Shown here: positions 1 to 10,952 of the stretch, piece after piece
How positions within the stretch are numbered: position 1 is the stretch's first letter
Layout: each line of letters starts with the position of its first letter
Assembly: GCF_032854445.1 (NCBI RefSeq)
Contig: NC_088304.1
Span: 11,603,704-11,667,703 of the forward strand
DNA from: Liolophura sinensis
Taxonomy: Eukaryota; Mollusca; Polyplacophora; Chitonida; Chitonidae
Direction of reading: 5' to 3'
DNA: 64,000 nucleotides
The notes under the pieces: generated by a model
What the model saw: the letters and a program-made list of their open reading frames with translations, nothing else
What the model was told of the DNA's origin: nothing
Databases searched by the model: none
Position numbers and translations under genes: made by a program

Positions 1-720
1 CCAAAATAAACCTTCTAAGACTCAGGCTTCAAAACAGACATTCGTATATCAGCCGTTAACCTAAAAGGACGTTCCGGGTCCATAATCGCAAGGCCAAGTC
101 TCAAACAACGTTCAACGAAGCACAGAGAAGTATACAACGTATGAAACTAAGACAGATTCACGTAAAGAGAGATGTTCAAAGCGAATGAATGAAAGCAATA
201 TCCAAATCGTGTACCATGCTAGTTTTTAAGTTGTCGATTATCAAACTACGTATGTCAGTTACGCTTTAATACCAAATGTTCGTATATCCAATGTGATGAT
301 CTAGTTCATTGTCATGAATATACAGTCCCCAGCCCTGGGTTAAGAGGAATGACGCACATTAATCAAGCAAAGTGCGAGAGCTTTGGGACACTGTCCAAAT
401 TTACTTACACGAGAAATATATTCATTGTAGAAACTGAGTTAACGTGTTTGGTAGAATAACCTTGGCACTTCTGTTCTTGCAGTAGTAACTTGTGGCTTTG
501 ACTGAAATCGTCAAATAACACACACAATTTAACAAATGCTACAAGGCGAGAAATGTATACGCCATATGGAGGGCCATCCGGTACTTTGATCTCGAAGTAA
601 GGATGAATTACAATGTCAAAAATGAAACCATCATTTGCACTTTGTCGTAAAGTTGGTGACAGGAAACCGTTTTGGTTTTTGTTCAAATACAAATCTAGAT
701 AAGATGTACCTTCTGAAGAG
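1..720 (-). mobile_element. RTe retroelement 3' relic (RT C-terminus plus 3' tail)
   Basis: On the minus strand, 405-692 encodes the C-terminal block of a reverse transcriptase, with 'GPPYGVYISRLVAFVKLC' followed by 'DDFSQSHKLLLQ'. The same block is encoded on the plus strand near 11.6 kb and near 40.1 kb. Downstream on the minus strand, 190-300 matches the reverse complement of 11,870-11,985, and 1-180 matches the tail copies at 9.93, 15.0, 18.1 and 31.97 kb. I know this RT block from repeats of marine invertebrates but cannot place its clade. The copy is a 5'-truncated relic cut by the window edge. Confidence 0.7.
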
Positions 721-828
721 GCTGTCGTTTCCTTTAAATCAAGGGAAGGTGGATATACATCTTAGTTGCGACATATAGGTTGTTTAATCTCCCAGATCAT
801 CAATATACCGTTTAGTGACAATCCAGAA

Positions 829-1160
829 AATTACTCATCAATATTACCCACCCTATTACTCACCTCATGGGAATTAATCACTCTCATGGAGATTACTCAA
901 CCCATAAAGGTTACTCACCACATGAAGATTGCTCACCCCTAAAATTATTCACCGCATGATGATTACTCGCCCTGTGACGATTACTCACCCTGTGACGATT
1001 ATTCACCTCATGATGATTACTCACCCTGTGACGATTACTTACCCCGTGACGATTACTCACCCCCTGATGATTATTCACCCCATAACGATTATTCACCCCA
1101 CGACAATTACTCACCCCATGATGATTATTGGCTCCGTGACGATTACTCACTCCATGAAGA
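829..1160. repeat. 18-bp minisatellite, about 18 copies
   Basis: The unit is close to 'gattactcaccctgtgac'. Units vary mainly at the third-base-like positions (gat/gac, att/act, cct/cat). Because 18 is a multiple of three, both strands stay open across much of the array (plus from 929, minus from 1171). These open frames are products of the repeat and are not evidence for a gene. Confidence 0.9.
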
Positions 1161-1635
1161 AAAGTCGCCACTTGACCTATAATACAGTTTACAACGAAGT
1201 ATCAAAAGATCTTTTAAAATTCAAACCTTTCGTCACTTTATTGTGAAGAAAACCTGTAAAAAACGGTATTCTCACATACGTTACTGCCATATGTTTTATT
1301 TTTACTTTTATTAATGCTTTGAAGCAAATGGGAAATTACTGGTCTTATGAAGGACAAGAGCAAAACAATTTTGTTCAGCTGGGCGATCAATCAGGATTTG
1401 GTGATTACGCAGGCGTCTGCATCTGAAAGAACATCTGTAGATCACATTTGTCCTGCAGATAAGCCATAAAGACAACAGTTGTAAACTTTACCCAAATGTA
1501 TCTAACATTAACACATTTCCAATCTTATAAACAGGACTGTTCCAAAACCTCAATGATTGATTGATTGAATCATTGATTGCTTGATTGATTGATTGATTCA
1601 CTGGTGTTTAACCCCGGGCACTGGTGTTTATTTTA

Positions 1636-1797
1636 TTTATTTATTTGATTGGTGTTTAACGCTGTACTCAAGAACATTTCACTTATACGACGGCAGCCAG
1701 CACTATGGTGGGAGGAAACCGGGCAGAGCCCGGAGAAAACCCACGACCATCCGCAGTTTGTTGACAGACCATCTCACGTACGACCGGAGAGGCACTG
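1636..1797 (-). mobile_element. S1 SINE, partial
   Basis: It starts with (ttta)n, then 'gattggtgtttaacgctgta' and the S1 body through 'cgaccggagaggc'. The tRNA-related head is absent. It faces a second S1 copy at 1,842-2,055. Confidence 0.85.
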
Positions 1798-1841
1798 GTG
1801 TTTAGCCCCGGTTAACTCCAGGGCTGACCGGGGACAGTGGC

Positions 1842-2055
1842 CGAGGTGGTTAACATGCCAGCAAGGCGCAATGACCCAGCAGCCTTTCACCAATACGGCT
1901 GCTGTGTGTTCTGGATTCCTCCCCGACCGTGCGTGGGAAGGCCTGTCAGCAACCTGCGGATTGGGATGGTTTTCCTCCAGATTCTAGCCAGTTTCCTTCT
2001 ACAATAATGTCGTAAAGTGGAATATTCTTAACTACGGCGTAAAACACCAAGAATG
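1842..2055 (+). mobile_element. S1 SINE, nearly full length
   Basis: The head reads 'gtggccgaggtggttaacat' (A-box-like). It continues through 'caatgacccagcagcctttc', the core 'gcgtgggaaggcctgtcagc' and the tail 'tacggcgtaaaacaccaaga'. It is inverted relative to the S1 piece just upstream. Confidence 0.85.
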
Positions 2056-2144
2056 ATAAGTAACAAAATAAATAAAACTGACCGTCACCGTTTCAGCGAT
2101 AATGTCTTGAATATAGGTTAAACAACAATCAAATGAATAAAGAA

Positions 2145-2215
2145 ATCATCAGTGTTTAAAGCCTGGCTCAAGAAGTTTTCACTTACATGACGACGGCCAG
2201 TTTTACCTATAGAGG
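2145..2215 (-). mobile_element. S1 SINE fragment
   Basis: 'tgtttaaagcctggctcaag' followed by 'acgacggccag' is a diverged S1 tail. The Gypsy element starts about 110 bp further on. Confidence 0.5.
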
Positions 2216-2327
2216 AGACCAGGCTGCCCTGAGCCAGTAAACTACCCATCTTCATCATATACTTTGACTTCAGGCCGAAGCTGAAACGGTGAGCAGTGAA
2301 CACGCAGCTCAATGAAGACATGAAAAG

Positions 2328-2480
2328 TGTAATATCTTGTATAAGCGCGTACAGCGCCACAACAGTTTATGTACACATGTAATGGCTGCGCCCATACCAC
2401 AAGACACTTGATCGCTGTTCACTGTTGATACAAACTTTATTGTGCCTTTTACATACGAAGCCTCGTGTGACTTTATTAAA
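2328..2480 (+). repeat. 5' LTR of the Gypsy element
   Basis: 153 bp, starting TGTAATATC and ending TTATTAAA (expected CA at the end; the other LTR has it). It is aligned without gaps to 6,303-6,455 with six substitutions. 'ctttattgtgcc' near the end could belong to a terminator or polyadenylation region, but no signal is clear. Confidence 0.93.
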
Positions 2481-2518
2481 TATTTTGACGACGATTGGTG
2501 CTATAGACTGTTCTATCG

Positions 2519-3245
2519 ATGGCTTTGCACGGAAAAATCGAGAAATTCGATGAAAAGGTGATCGGCAGTTGGACTGAATACATTGAACGTTTAGAACATT
2601 ACTTCATTGCTAATGACATTGAAGATGACCGGGAAAAGCGTTCAATCCTACTCAGTGTTTGTGGAGGAAGGACTTATAAACTCATAAGGAATTTAGTTGC
2701 ACCTGAAAAACTTGGCGAAAGAACGTTTAACGAACTGGTGAAAATCGTTGGTGATCACCACAACCCTCCGCCGTCAGCGTGCGTTCAGGTGCAAATTCAA
2801 CAGTCGAGTGAGGGCCCCGGGCGAGTCAGTTGCTGTGTTTGTGTCCAAGTTACGCCGACTTTCTGAACATTGTGACTTTGGACGATCCCTAGATGAAATG
2901 CTCAGAGATAGGCTGATATGTGGGATGAAAGATGACGGAATCCAAAGAAGATTACTGTCGGAGCATGGATTAACGTTCCAAAGGGCGAATGAAGTAGCTA
3001 CAGCTATGGAATTAGCAGCTAAAAACATCCAGGACCTCCAACACACTCAGCAATCCACACAATCTGTAAAACAAACAGAATTCAATAAAATTCAGGCCAA
3101 ACCAAGTAAAACTTCGTTTACAGTATGCTCTCGCTGTATGGGAAATCACGAGCCATCTACGTGTCGTCACATTCATTCAACCTGCGGTTTCTGTAAGAAA
3201 AGGGGACACATTGACCGGGCCTGTTTGGAACAAACTACAACGTAG
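2519..3245 (+). pseudogene. gag-like protein of the Gypsy element, frameshifted
   Basis: The first ATG is 39 bp after the 5' LTR. The N-terminal part (2,519 to about 2,780) reads as a gag capsid region, starting 'MALHGKIEKFDE' with 'WTEYIERLEHYF'. Near 2,770-2,800 the reading moves to another frame, which continues to 3,245 and ends in two zinc knuckles: C-x2-C-x3-H-x4-C in 'CSRCMGNHEPSTC', then a standard C-x2-C-x4-H-x4-C in 'CGFCKKRGHIDRAC'. Together they match the nucleocapsid end of Gypsy gag proteins, which bind the RNA genome. The frame break is inside the capsid part, so it is more likely decay than programmed frameshifting. Confidence 0.85.
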
Positions 3246-3495
3246 TAATAATTCTGGTCAAGCCAAACAAAATCACCCAAAGTGGTCAGGCCATAACAAA
3301 AACAAATGGCGTCGAAAGCCACAGCAATCCAATTTTGTAAAACGAGAGGTCAAAGCTGCCGGTGAAGACGAGGACGTCTATGTAGTGTTTAATCTTCAGC
3401 GTGATGGAGGCAGGAAACCATATAGTGTTGCCGTGGACATTGGTTATATTACTGTTCAGTTAGAATTGGACACCGGAGCACCAGTTACTGTTTAG
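3246..3495 (+). pseudogene. Aspartic protease remnant of the Gypsy element
   Basis: The open frame that overlaps the gag end (from 3,211) carries 'LELDTGAPVTV'. This contains the D-T/S-G active-site triplet of retroviral-type proteases. It stops with TAG straight after this motif. The piece of protease that should follow, around 'VKLMTYTGEE', is visible in a different frame up to about 3,600. Confidence 0.8.
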
Positions 3496-3601
3496 ATGAG
3501 AAGATATACAACTAGTTGAAAACTGGGAAACTTCAGAAATCCAAAGTTAAACTCATGACCTACACAGGCGAGGAAATTCCACATAGCTTCAGTATAACCC
3601 A

Positions 3602-3889
3602 GACTGAAGATTTGTATGCTACACTTGGTGGTGGACAGAGTTAGACCTGTCTCAAGCCTACCAACAAATGTTAATGGACGAAGATTCTAAAGTTTTCACA
3701 ACAATTAACACTCATAAGGGTTTATTTCAGTATAACCGACTACCATATGGGGTGTCCAGTGCACCTGGAATTTTCCAGAGGACGATGGAAAGTCTTCTTC
3801 AAGGCATGCCACATGTGTTAGTGCGTCTAGAGGACATACTAACAACTGGGAAAGATGATTCTGAATCAGTTTTTTTCATGCCTCAGTAA
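3602..3889 (+). pseudogene. Reverse transcriptase remnant, catalytic box altered
   Basis: The sequence enters the palm at 'DLYATLGGG' and 'LDLSQAYQQM', which holds the first catalytic aspartate, then 'LPYGVSSAPGIFQR'. The Y-x-D-D box reads R-L-E-D in 'HVLVRLEDIL', so the tyrosine and the first aspartate are both replaced. The fingers region upstream is missing. A stop (TAA) ends this frame at 3,889. Inference: no polymerase activity could come from this copy. Confidence 0.85.
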
Positions 3890-3983
3890 AGCAGGAGTTC
3901 ACCTGAAAAGGAACAAACGTTTCTTCACGGTAGATTAGGTCGTCTTTCTTGGACATCGAATCACAAAGGAAGGAATCCATCCA

Positions 3984-4445
3984 TTGGACGACAAGATTCA
4001 AGCAATTCATGACGCATCATCACTTAAGAATATCACAGAATTGAAATCTTATTTAGGACTTTTGAACTATTATTCTAAGTTCTTGACGAACCTGTCAACA
4101 GTACTGGCGCCACTGCATGAGCTCTTACGTAAAAACGTAAAGTGTCATTGGGGTAAAAGACAGGAGGACGCTTTCCTTAAGTCAAAAGGATTGTTACAGT
4201 CTTCAGATGTGTTAGTCCACTTCGACTCAAGGAGACCCTTGGTATTGGATATTGATGCGTCACCATACGGAACTGGCGCAGTGCTCTCTCACAAAATGGC
4301 GGACGGAACAGAGCAACCCATTGGCTTCATGTCGCGCACACTCTCTACAGCAGAAAAGGGCTATTTCCAGCTGGAGAAAAGGCCTTCGCCATCGTGTTTG
4401 GAGTAAAACAGTTTCATCAATTTCGTTGTAGGAGACATTTTACCT
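3984..4445 (+). pseudogene. RT thumb and RNase H remnant
   Basis: 3,984-4,406 reads through the RT thumb/connection ('LKSYLGLLNYYSKFL') into RNase H with 'VLDIDASPYGTGAVLSH', which carries the first catalytic aspartate. The frame is lost around 4,380. The next RNase H block (histidine and aspartate of the 'SDHKPLL' type) is still readable in other frames to about 4,480. Confidence 0.85.
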
Positions 4446-4755
4446 TAATGAGTGACCACAAACCATTACTTGGAAACCAAGGGTATACCACCCATGACAG
4501 TAGCACGTATCCAGCGCTGGGCATTAACTTTGTCAGCCTACGAATATGAGCTGGTCTACTGATCTGGTAAATCAAATGCAAATGCAGACGCTTTAAGTCG
4601 TTTGCCACTTTCTGATTCATCAGGTGGTGAAAATCCACCAATTCCAGGAGAAAACATTTTACTTATTGAACATGTGGACATGTAAGGACCTGTAAACCCT
4701 AAACACATAACGTCATGGACTGAGCGAGACCCAGTGTTGTCCAGATTACTAAAAT

Positions 4756-6053
4756 TTGTTCTCCATGGCTGGCCAGATAAATGCCAGGAAGCAAACCTGC
4801 CACCGTTTTTTTACAAGACGGGCTGAACTCGGTGTACACCATGGTTGTCTTCTGTGGGGAGCACGTGTCATTGTACCTCCACAGGAACGTCAACAGATGA
4901 TACAGGAACTTCATGTAACTCATCCAGGGATTTCTCGTGTGAAAAACCTTGCTGGAAGCTATGTATGTTGGCCTAAGATGGACAATGAACTTGAAAACAA
5001 AGTACGTTGTTGTGCAGTGTCAATTACATCAGCGTACACCACAGGAAGCACCATTACATCCATGGGAAAGTCCAGGATGACCTTGGTCCAGAATCCGCAT
5101 CGATTATGCACGACCATACATGGGGAAAATGTTTCTTCTAGCAATAGATTCCTATACAGATTAGCTGGAAATCTTCCCAGATAATGGCTCGACTAGTAGT
5201 TCCACCACTGAGAAACCACAACAATGTTTTGCCACCTACGGTCTACCGGATCAGATTCTATCGGATATTGGGACTAGCTTCACAAGTGATGAATTCAAGG
5301 AATCCAAAAGACAAAATGAAATTAACCACATCTTGACTTTTCCCTATCACCAAGCATCAAATGGGCAAGTAGAGGGACAATGGCGAAGATAAAAGGTGGT
5401 TCCATTCAGGACAAACTGAATCAGTTACTTTTTTACTATAGAATCACACCACAGACCACAGCCGGCTTGTCACCTGCTGAAATGTTGATGAATCGTGGAC
5501 TCATATCCCGACTGGACGTATTGCACCCAGATATTCAAGGACGCATTGACGAGAAGCAACAACAGCAGAAGACATACCATGATCGACATGCGAAAAGTCG
5601 CACTATACTGGAAAACGACAGGGTCTATGTTTGCAAATATGGCAGAGGAGAGAAATGGATACCAGCAAGTGTGCAGGAAAAGACAGGACCTTTGTCTTAC
5701 CGTGCTCAAACATCAGACAGATGAATCTGTCGTTGACTCCAGGACCAGATTCGACATCGTACTGATATCAGCGATGACAATGCTGTAGCCGTGCAGCAAC
5801 AGCCATTCCCGGAAAATGTTCCAGATGTTGTTGTGGAGAAATCGTTTCCTACCTCCGTGACATCATCAAACATCGACATCAACTGCGGTAGTTCTCTTTG
5901 TGATAGTCAGTGGAGACTAATGATGTTCCAGAGACTACACCAGTCTCTGAACCAGTGCATCCTACCTTCCAGAGGCAGAGTGACCCTGGAGTGAAGCGTT
6001 ATCCTTCACGTGTTAGAGAATCACCCTCTTACTTGAAAGACTATGTTCAGTGA
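4756..6053 (+). pseudogene. Integrase remnant and pol C-terminus
   Basis: 4,756-5,010 carries the HHCC-type N-terminal zinc region ('ELHVTHPGISRVKN' and later 'RCC'). In 5,200-5,380 the core reads 'LSDIGTSFTSDEF' and, further on, 'ASNGQVEG'. These hold the second aspartate and the glutamate of the D,D-35-E set, although the usual SDNG has become SDIG. 5,380-5,724 is the integrase C-terminal domain. The final stretch, 'RYPSRVRESPSYLKDY', ends with TGA at 6,051-6,053. Several frame changes separate these parts. Confidence 0.82.
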
Positions 6054-6290
6054 CCCTTAATTGTAGATGTTTAACTTTCCTTTCGGTAATTGTTCTTGAC
6101 AACGAATTACTTTATGTTTCACCGATACAAATGGTTCTACTGAGACTGTGAGTAATTAACTTTGTGTCGGGATATTCCAATTACGAGCAGTACTGATGAA
6201 CATGTATATTATTTTCATATTAACCGTTACCATTGCTAATGTTTTATATTTTCCATGTTAACATTTCTACTGAAGAGTACTTCTTAACTA

Positions 6291-6302
6291 AAGGTGGAGG
6301 AA
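6291..6302 (+). promoter_or_regulatory. Polypurine tract of the Gypsy element
   Basis: 'aaggtggaggaa' lies directly before the 3' LTR. This is where the plus-strand primer of an LTR element is expected. Confidence 0.75.
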
Positions 6303-6455
6303 AGTAATATCTTGTATAAGCGCGTACAGCGCCACACCAGTTTATGTACACATGTAATGGCTGCGCCCATACCACACGACACTTGATCGCTGTTCACTGT
6401 TGATACAAACTTTATTGTGCCTTTTACATACGAAGCCTTATGTGACTTTATTACA
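6303..6455 (+). repeat. 3' LTR of the Gypsy element
   Basis: It starts AGTAATATC (the TG start has lost its T) and ends TTATTACA, followed at once by the AAAAG duplication. It differs from the 5' LTR at six sites: the first base, two A/C changes in the middle, two bases in 'cctta', and the end. Confidence 0.93.
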
Positions 6456-6460
6456 AAAAG

Positions 6461-7029
6461 GTATTATAAACAAAGAATAGATGGTTTCAAGGAAAATGAA
6501 GAAAGATATGCCAAAATATTTTATATTTCTTACTAACCCTTATTTTGTACATATTTTATATGGTATATTCTGAAATGAAACATACTCGGGGCCACCTTAG
6601 CGCTCCCATTTCGGGTCCTCCCCCCAATAAAGATGGTTTGACAGTTATCACCGTTGAGGTCACCACAGCAAGATAATTAATTTCCGGACTGACAATGGGG
6701 TCTTAGACAAATTGTAGTTTAAAGCCATTTCTACGCCCCAAGAAGAATCTGAGAAGCTTTGGGGTACTTTTATATACAAGGCGACATTATGTAATCCATA
6801 TTAAGGAGAAAAACACAAAAACAAGTGTTCCATGGGTTTGAATAAAGGGTTTAAATATTGTGTCCTTCAAGTTAGTTACACTTGTTCTGACTTTCTTAGA
6901 CCTCATTGTTTTCGGTGAGTGGAAGGGTAAGAAACGCTGTCAAGAGCAGAGTTAAATGGGCATAGGGTGTGTTAGATCCATCCATTGTCAGCCCAGTGTG
7001 ACAGTATACTGTGTGCTGCCTTACTCTGT
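6461..7029. other. No feature recognised
   Basis: AT-rich sequence. 'gccaccttagcgctcccatttc' and the C-run near 6,617 suggest nothing I can name. No coding or RNA signal was found. Confidence 0.5.
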
Positions 7030-7150
7030 GACTTCATTTACACGAATAGTTAGAATAAAACTCTGACTGAAATAAACAGACAGGAGACAGTGCCTGACCG
7101 GTTACTTGTGACTATTTGCCAACTATCACACTGTCGTTGATTATCTGTTA
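7030..7150 (-). repeat. D1 dispersed repeat copy
   Basis: The core 'tatttgccaactatcacact' precedes a stretch matching the D1 body ('ccggttac' and 'agaataaaac' in antisense). Confidence 0.75.
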
Positions 7151-7815
7151 TCATGCATAAAACCATCAAAGTATATCTAGAGGAATAATGAAAGCGTCAA
7201 GGTTTTACAATTGCTTTCGCTGAGAATGGCATACGAACGCAAAACGTATTTTAAAAATAAGGGACAGCGGAACAAATGCGATTGTAGCATTCGATAAATC
7301 ACCTCGTCTGAACGTAACAAGTCGCATCGTAAGAACAGGGTTTTCATGAAGTGCACAAAAATTTCAAAACGGATGGCGGGACACTTAGGACATTTAGGGA
7401 CCGTGCATTAAACCGTCACTGAACAACCGATAAATCACCGGAAGTCAGACAACAATAACCACGTCACGCACCTGTCCGTTCACGTTCAGACGAGTGGCGG
7501 GTATATTTGATGAGTGTGCCTTCAGTGCAAAAAGTATGGTGGCTAAGATATAGTGATCGAAACTGGCGTACGTAAAGTTGCGCTGAATGGGCTATACTCC
7601 AGAAATGTTTATAATAAAGTAGCAGGCAGTTTTAAGGGGCCTTTTAGCGCTTTTTTGATCGTACATTTTTTTTCAAGTATACGTCAATAAACGCTTTCTC
7701 TCAAGTTGCCTTAATTATATAATTAGTAGAATCAAGACCTCTTGAACGCGGGATCCTGTGGCAAGTTCTGTTTTAGACTAGCCATAGCTGTATCTAATAT
7801 AATGAAAGACGTAAA
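7151..7815. other. No feature recognised
   Basis: Short weak frames only. No repeat of this window matches it. Confidence 0.5.
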
Positions 7816-7817
7816 GA

Positions 7818-7995
7818 TAAAGGCTAAGACCATAGCAGCGACGACTGTGTGGTAGCTGGCAAAAATGGTCACACTTAACCGGTGAAATCCAGCCTCTTGT
7901 CATTTTACCTCAGGCGGGGTTTCATTCTAACTGTTCATGTAAATGCATAAATAATAGCAGTTTATACGCTCCTAGCTCAATCGCTTAAGCAGAAT
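7818..7995 (+). repeat. D1 dispersed repeat copy
   Basis: 'agcagcgacgactgtgtggt', then 'caaaaatggtcacacttaac', 'cggtgaaatcc', 'tcattttacctcag', 'tctaactgttcatgtaaatg' and 'gctcctagctcaa' follow the D1 order. This is one of the best-preserved copies. Confidence 0.8.
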
Positions 7996-8312
7996 TAGGG
8001 TAATAATTTCTCTTACATACCCACGTCATACTGGCAAGTGACCTTCAACGAACGTTAGACTGCGCAGAGGCCCATATGCTACTTCTACCACTACTAATAG
8101 AAAATATTGGCATATTCAGGTGTCATAATAGCCCTATTCATGCCAAAGCAACCAAATACTTTCTGTTCTTGTCATCCTGAAAAGATAACTAGTAGTTATC
8201 AAAATTAGAGAGCAGTTAAATAATAACGATGATAAAATCGAAAGCCGTCTTTATATGTCATTACGAATCTGTCCATGATATGGACACCGAAGTAAAGAAT
8301 GATCTATAGTTT

Positions 8313-9925
8313 CTAAAACATTCCAGTGGTTATAAATCCAATTCTATAGATATAAAAATTCAAGGGAACATGACTCGACTGCAATCTTATCAAAAACACT
8401 TGCTGTAACCTCCCCTTCACTGATACCCAAGCATTTCTTACCGTAGGAAACAAACCGTAGTAAAATTTACCTTTGGCACTATTTTCCCATTCCTTCTGCC
8501 ACATTTCATAAAATTGCTTTCGATAAACACGAAACATTTCCGAGACAGACACGGATATCTATAGCACTTTTCGTACTCGTTGCTTTCGCCAATGGATCCG
8601 CCCTCTCGTTGCCTTCAATATTCCTGTGGCCTGGAATCCACTCAAGGCACACATGAATGTTCTGATAGAAACGATAAGTAAATCAGTGTAGTATCTCAAG
8701 TACAACATTGTTAGCATTCTCCCAGCATGGCTGATCAGAGCAAATAACGTCCTTAGACAGTCAGTAAATATTACACATTTTAAGGGACGAAATTCTTCTA
8801 CAAATTTTAACGCCACAAGGACCGAACCAATTCGGATGTAAAGACATTAACCTGATCAGATAGACGGTAAGATTTTTCATACTTGATTTCAGATTCTTCC
8901 ATATTCTGGACATTTCGATCCATCTGTGTAAATGTGGAGATAATCATACCAGTTTGATCGAATATGATTTTTAGCATACAATTCTGTATTTTTGATAGGG
9001 TCAGATTTCCTTACTTTCGAATGGAGCTCTGTAGATATAAAAGGACGCCTCAGCTTCTATGGAGGGAATGGAAATGTTACCTCCGTTTGGACAATTGACT
9101 CATCAAGCTGCAATTCATCTCGAGTGGATTGAGAGCGAACACTAAATTATTCTTGGTCTTTGAGTTTCAATTTTTCTGATAGTTCAGAATGCCAAGTCAC
9201 ATTTAAAACATCAGAGGCAGGATTATTATGACTTGTTAACAGAGACAAATAATACTTAAAACTTGTCATTTAATCCATATTGTCGTCTAATCCATATTGG
9301 CAGTTCACCTGTTATTACCTGCAGTACCTGTAATGGGGTAGTACTCATGGCCCCAGTACATATACGCAAAGTCTGTCCCTGTATAGAGTCAAGCCTCATC
9401 GTCAGTGTACGAGAGCTGTACACCTCTGCTCCATAATCCAGCCTAGATCTAATCACAGATTTATACAGTTTACCCAATGCGTTTCTATCCGCCCCCCCAA
9501 GAAGTGCCAGACACACTTTTCATCAGATTAATTGTCGACCGGCATTTGGCCACCACTCCATCTATGATTGTTCGACGTAAACTTAGCATCAAAAACCATA
9601 CCAGGAAATTTGAAATATTGGGTGTATTTAATACTGTAATCTGCTTCTTTTAACGATATATTACATGTGATTTTCCTTTTAGTAAATAACAGGGCTTCTG
9701 ACTTAGAAGGGGAAAATTTAAAACTCCATAGCTTTTACCACTGAAAATATTTGATACGTTGACATTAATGACTTTTACTACATGTTTCAGATTTCTGTTC
9801 GCAAACCAGACGGCCTTATCATCTGCAAATAAGGACTTGTTGACATTGGATGGTGCAGGCTTACGAAGGTCATTTATCATAACATTAAACAGAGTAGGTA
9901 TAAGCGTCAAGTCCGACATTCATAT
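8313..9925 (-). mobile_element. LINE (non-LTR retrotransposon), I-group-like, decayed
   Basis: On the minus strand the parts follow in the correct order. 9,919-9,650 holds the palm, with 'TLFNVMINDL' and the catalytic 'SLFADDKAVW' (FADD). 9,516-9,256 holds the thumb, with 'LYKSVIRSRLDYGAEVY' and 'RICTGA'. 8,816-8,559 holds an RNase H domain, with 'CVIFTDCLR' and, in a shifted frame, 'GNERADPLAK'. 8,552-8,313 is a short C-terminal part ('WQKEWENSAKGKFYYG'). RT followed by RNase H is characteristic of the I group of LINEs (I, Nimb and relatives). All parts are separated by frameshifts, and the endonuclease is missing. Confidence 0.85.
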
Positions 9926-10115
9926 ACCATTCGTAGTCCGTAAAAGGCGTTCCAAGTCGATAATCGCAAGATCCATTTCCAAAACAACGTTTAACACTAA
10001 CTCCCAAAGACAAAGGTATGTAAGAAATTATACAAATCAGAAATAAAGCCGGTAACATACAAGAGAGAAGCGGTCATCAGTTTTGAATGATGCCGGGCAG
10101 ACAATGAATATTCCA
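9926..10115 (-). mobile_element. RTe 3' tail fragment
   Basis: 'cattcatataccattcgtag' to 'agagaagcggtcatcagttt' matches 40-200 and 31,965-32,140 in the same orientation. It abuts the 5' side of the LINE relic. Confidence 0.65.
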
Positions 10116-10440
10116 GGCATGAATTCCATATCAAAGTTTAATATCAAAGTTCATTTCCATATCAAAGTGATATAACACTGCCTTAGGATGTTCCGTTTGT
10201 GAAAGCTGCTTTTTTGGATAGACATGAACCAACTCTTACTTGGATAACTCTGTCCGATAAGAAACTTTTGATCCACCCAAACATACGTCCACCAATACCA
10301 ATTTTATTCAGTTTAAAACAACAATCCTTTCCTCCAAACCGTGTCGTATGCTTTTTCGAGGCCCATATAAGAGCTCTCTGCCTCTTACAGATATCAATGT
10401 CCCGTGAACAGCTGGGATTTCAAATATTGCTGTCATGGAG

Positions 10441-10490
10441 AGGTGTCAGGGTTTGGGAGTGGGGGTGGGGGTTAGGGTGGGGGGAGTCCA
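10441..10490 (+). other. G-rich tract, candidate G-quadruplex
   Basis: Five G-runs of three to six bases with loops of one to three bases ('ggg agt ggggg t ggggg tta ggg t gggggg'). This meets the usual G-quadruplex pattern on the plus strand. Confidence 0.6.
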
Positions 10491-10871
10491 AGGTTCCTAC
10501 TCCAAATTCAAGAAAGGCATATGTTTTCTATTAAATGAAAGTAAGACTGCGCAGATGGTCATGATCGCTTGTTGTGATCGACGTCCCACCAACAGTACGA
10601 GCGGGGGAAATCTTTAACATTTTGGTTCAAGGTCAGGTGGCGGTATTAGAGCTGTGTGTGACAGGTATAAATGCCAAGGTTTCATGATATTTTCTTTCTC
10701 ATTAATCACAATATAAGTAAACCTAAACTTCAAATAAAGTCTTATTTACCTGGGAAAAAAACCATTAAAATAAATATCTGAAAAAAACGTATCTTTTTAG
10801 ATTGATTTATTTTTTACTAATTTTTTGTTGGGAAAATACAATACGATTTGGTGCGAGGATATGATATGAAG

Positions 10872-10872
<1 letters not shown>

Positions 10873-10950
<78 letters not shown>
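10873..10950. repeat. (TA)n microsatellite, about 39 units
   Basis: An unbroken alternation of t and a. No inverted flanks of note were found. Confidence 0.98.

Positions 10951-10952
<2 letters not shown>

Larger units (their letters stand above)
2323..6460 (+). mobile_element. Ty3/Gypsy LTR retrotransposon, degenerate
   Basis: The element runs from 2,328 to 6,455 (4,128 bp) between two 153-bp LTRs. It is flanked by the 5-bp duplication AAAAG at 2,323-2,327 and 6,456-6,460. Its gag, protease, reverse transcriptase, RNase H and integrase lie in the gag-PR-RT-RH-IN order of Ty3/Gypsy elements. Every region has frame breaks, and about 0.5 kb is missing between protease and reverse transcriptase (inferred from motif spacing). 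The LTRs differ at 6 of 153 positions. I place it near the animal elements often labelled K02A2.6-like, from the gag style; this is not certain. It cannot move by itself. Confidence 0.93.

Noticed and set aside
911-1246. Long frames on both strands (86 and 105 codons)
   Set aside because: Both are produced by the 18-bp repeat; composition is repetitive and there is no gene context.
1593-1987. Frames with 'SLIRRQPALWW'-type sequence, also at 22.1, 29.3 and 43.0 kb
   Set aside because: They translate the S1 SINE body; the same peptide recurs wherever S1 occurs.
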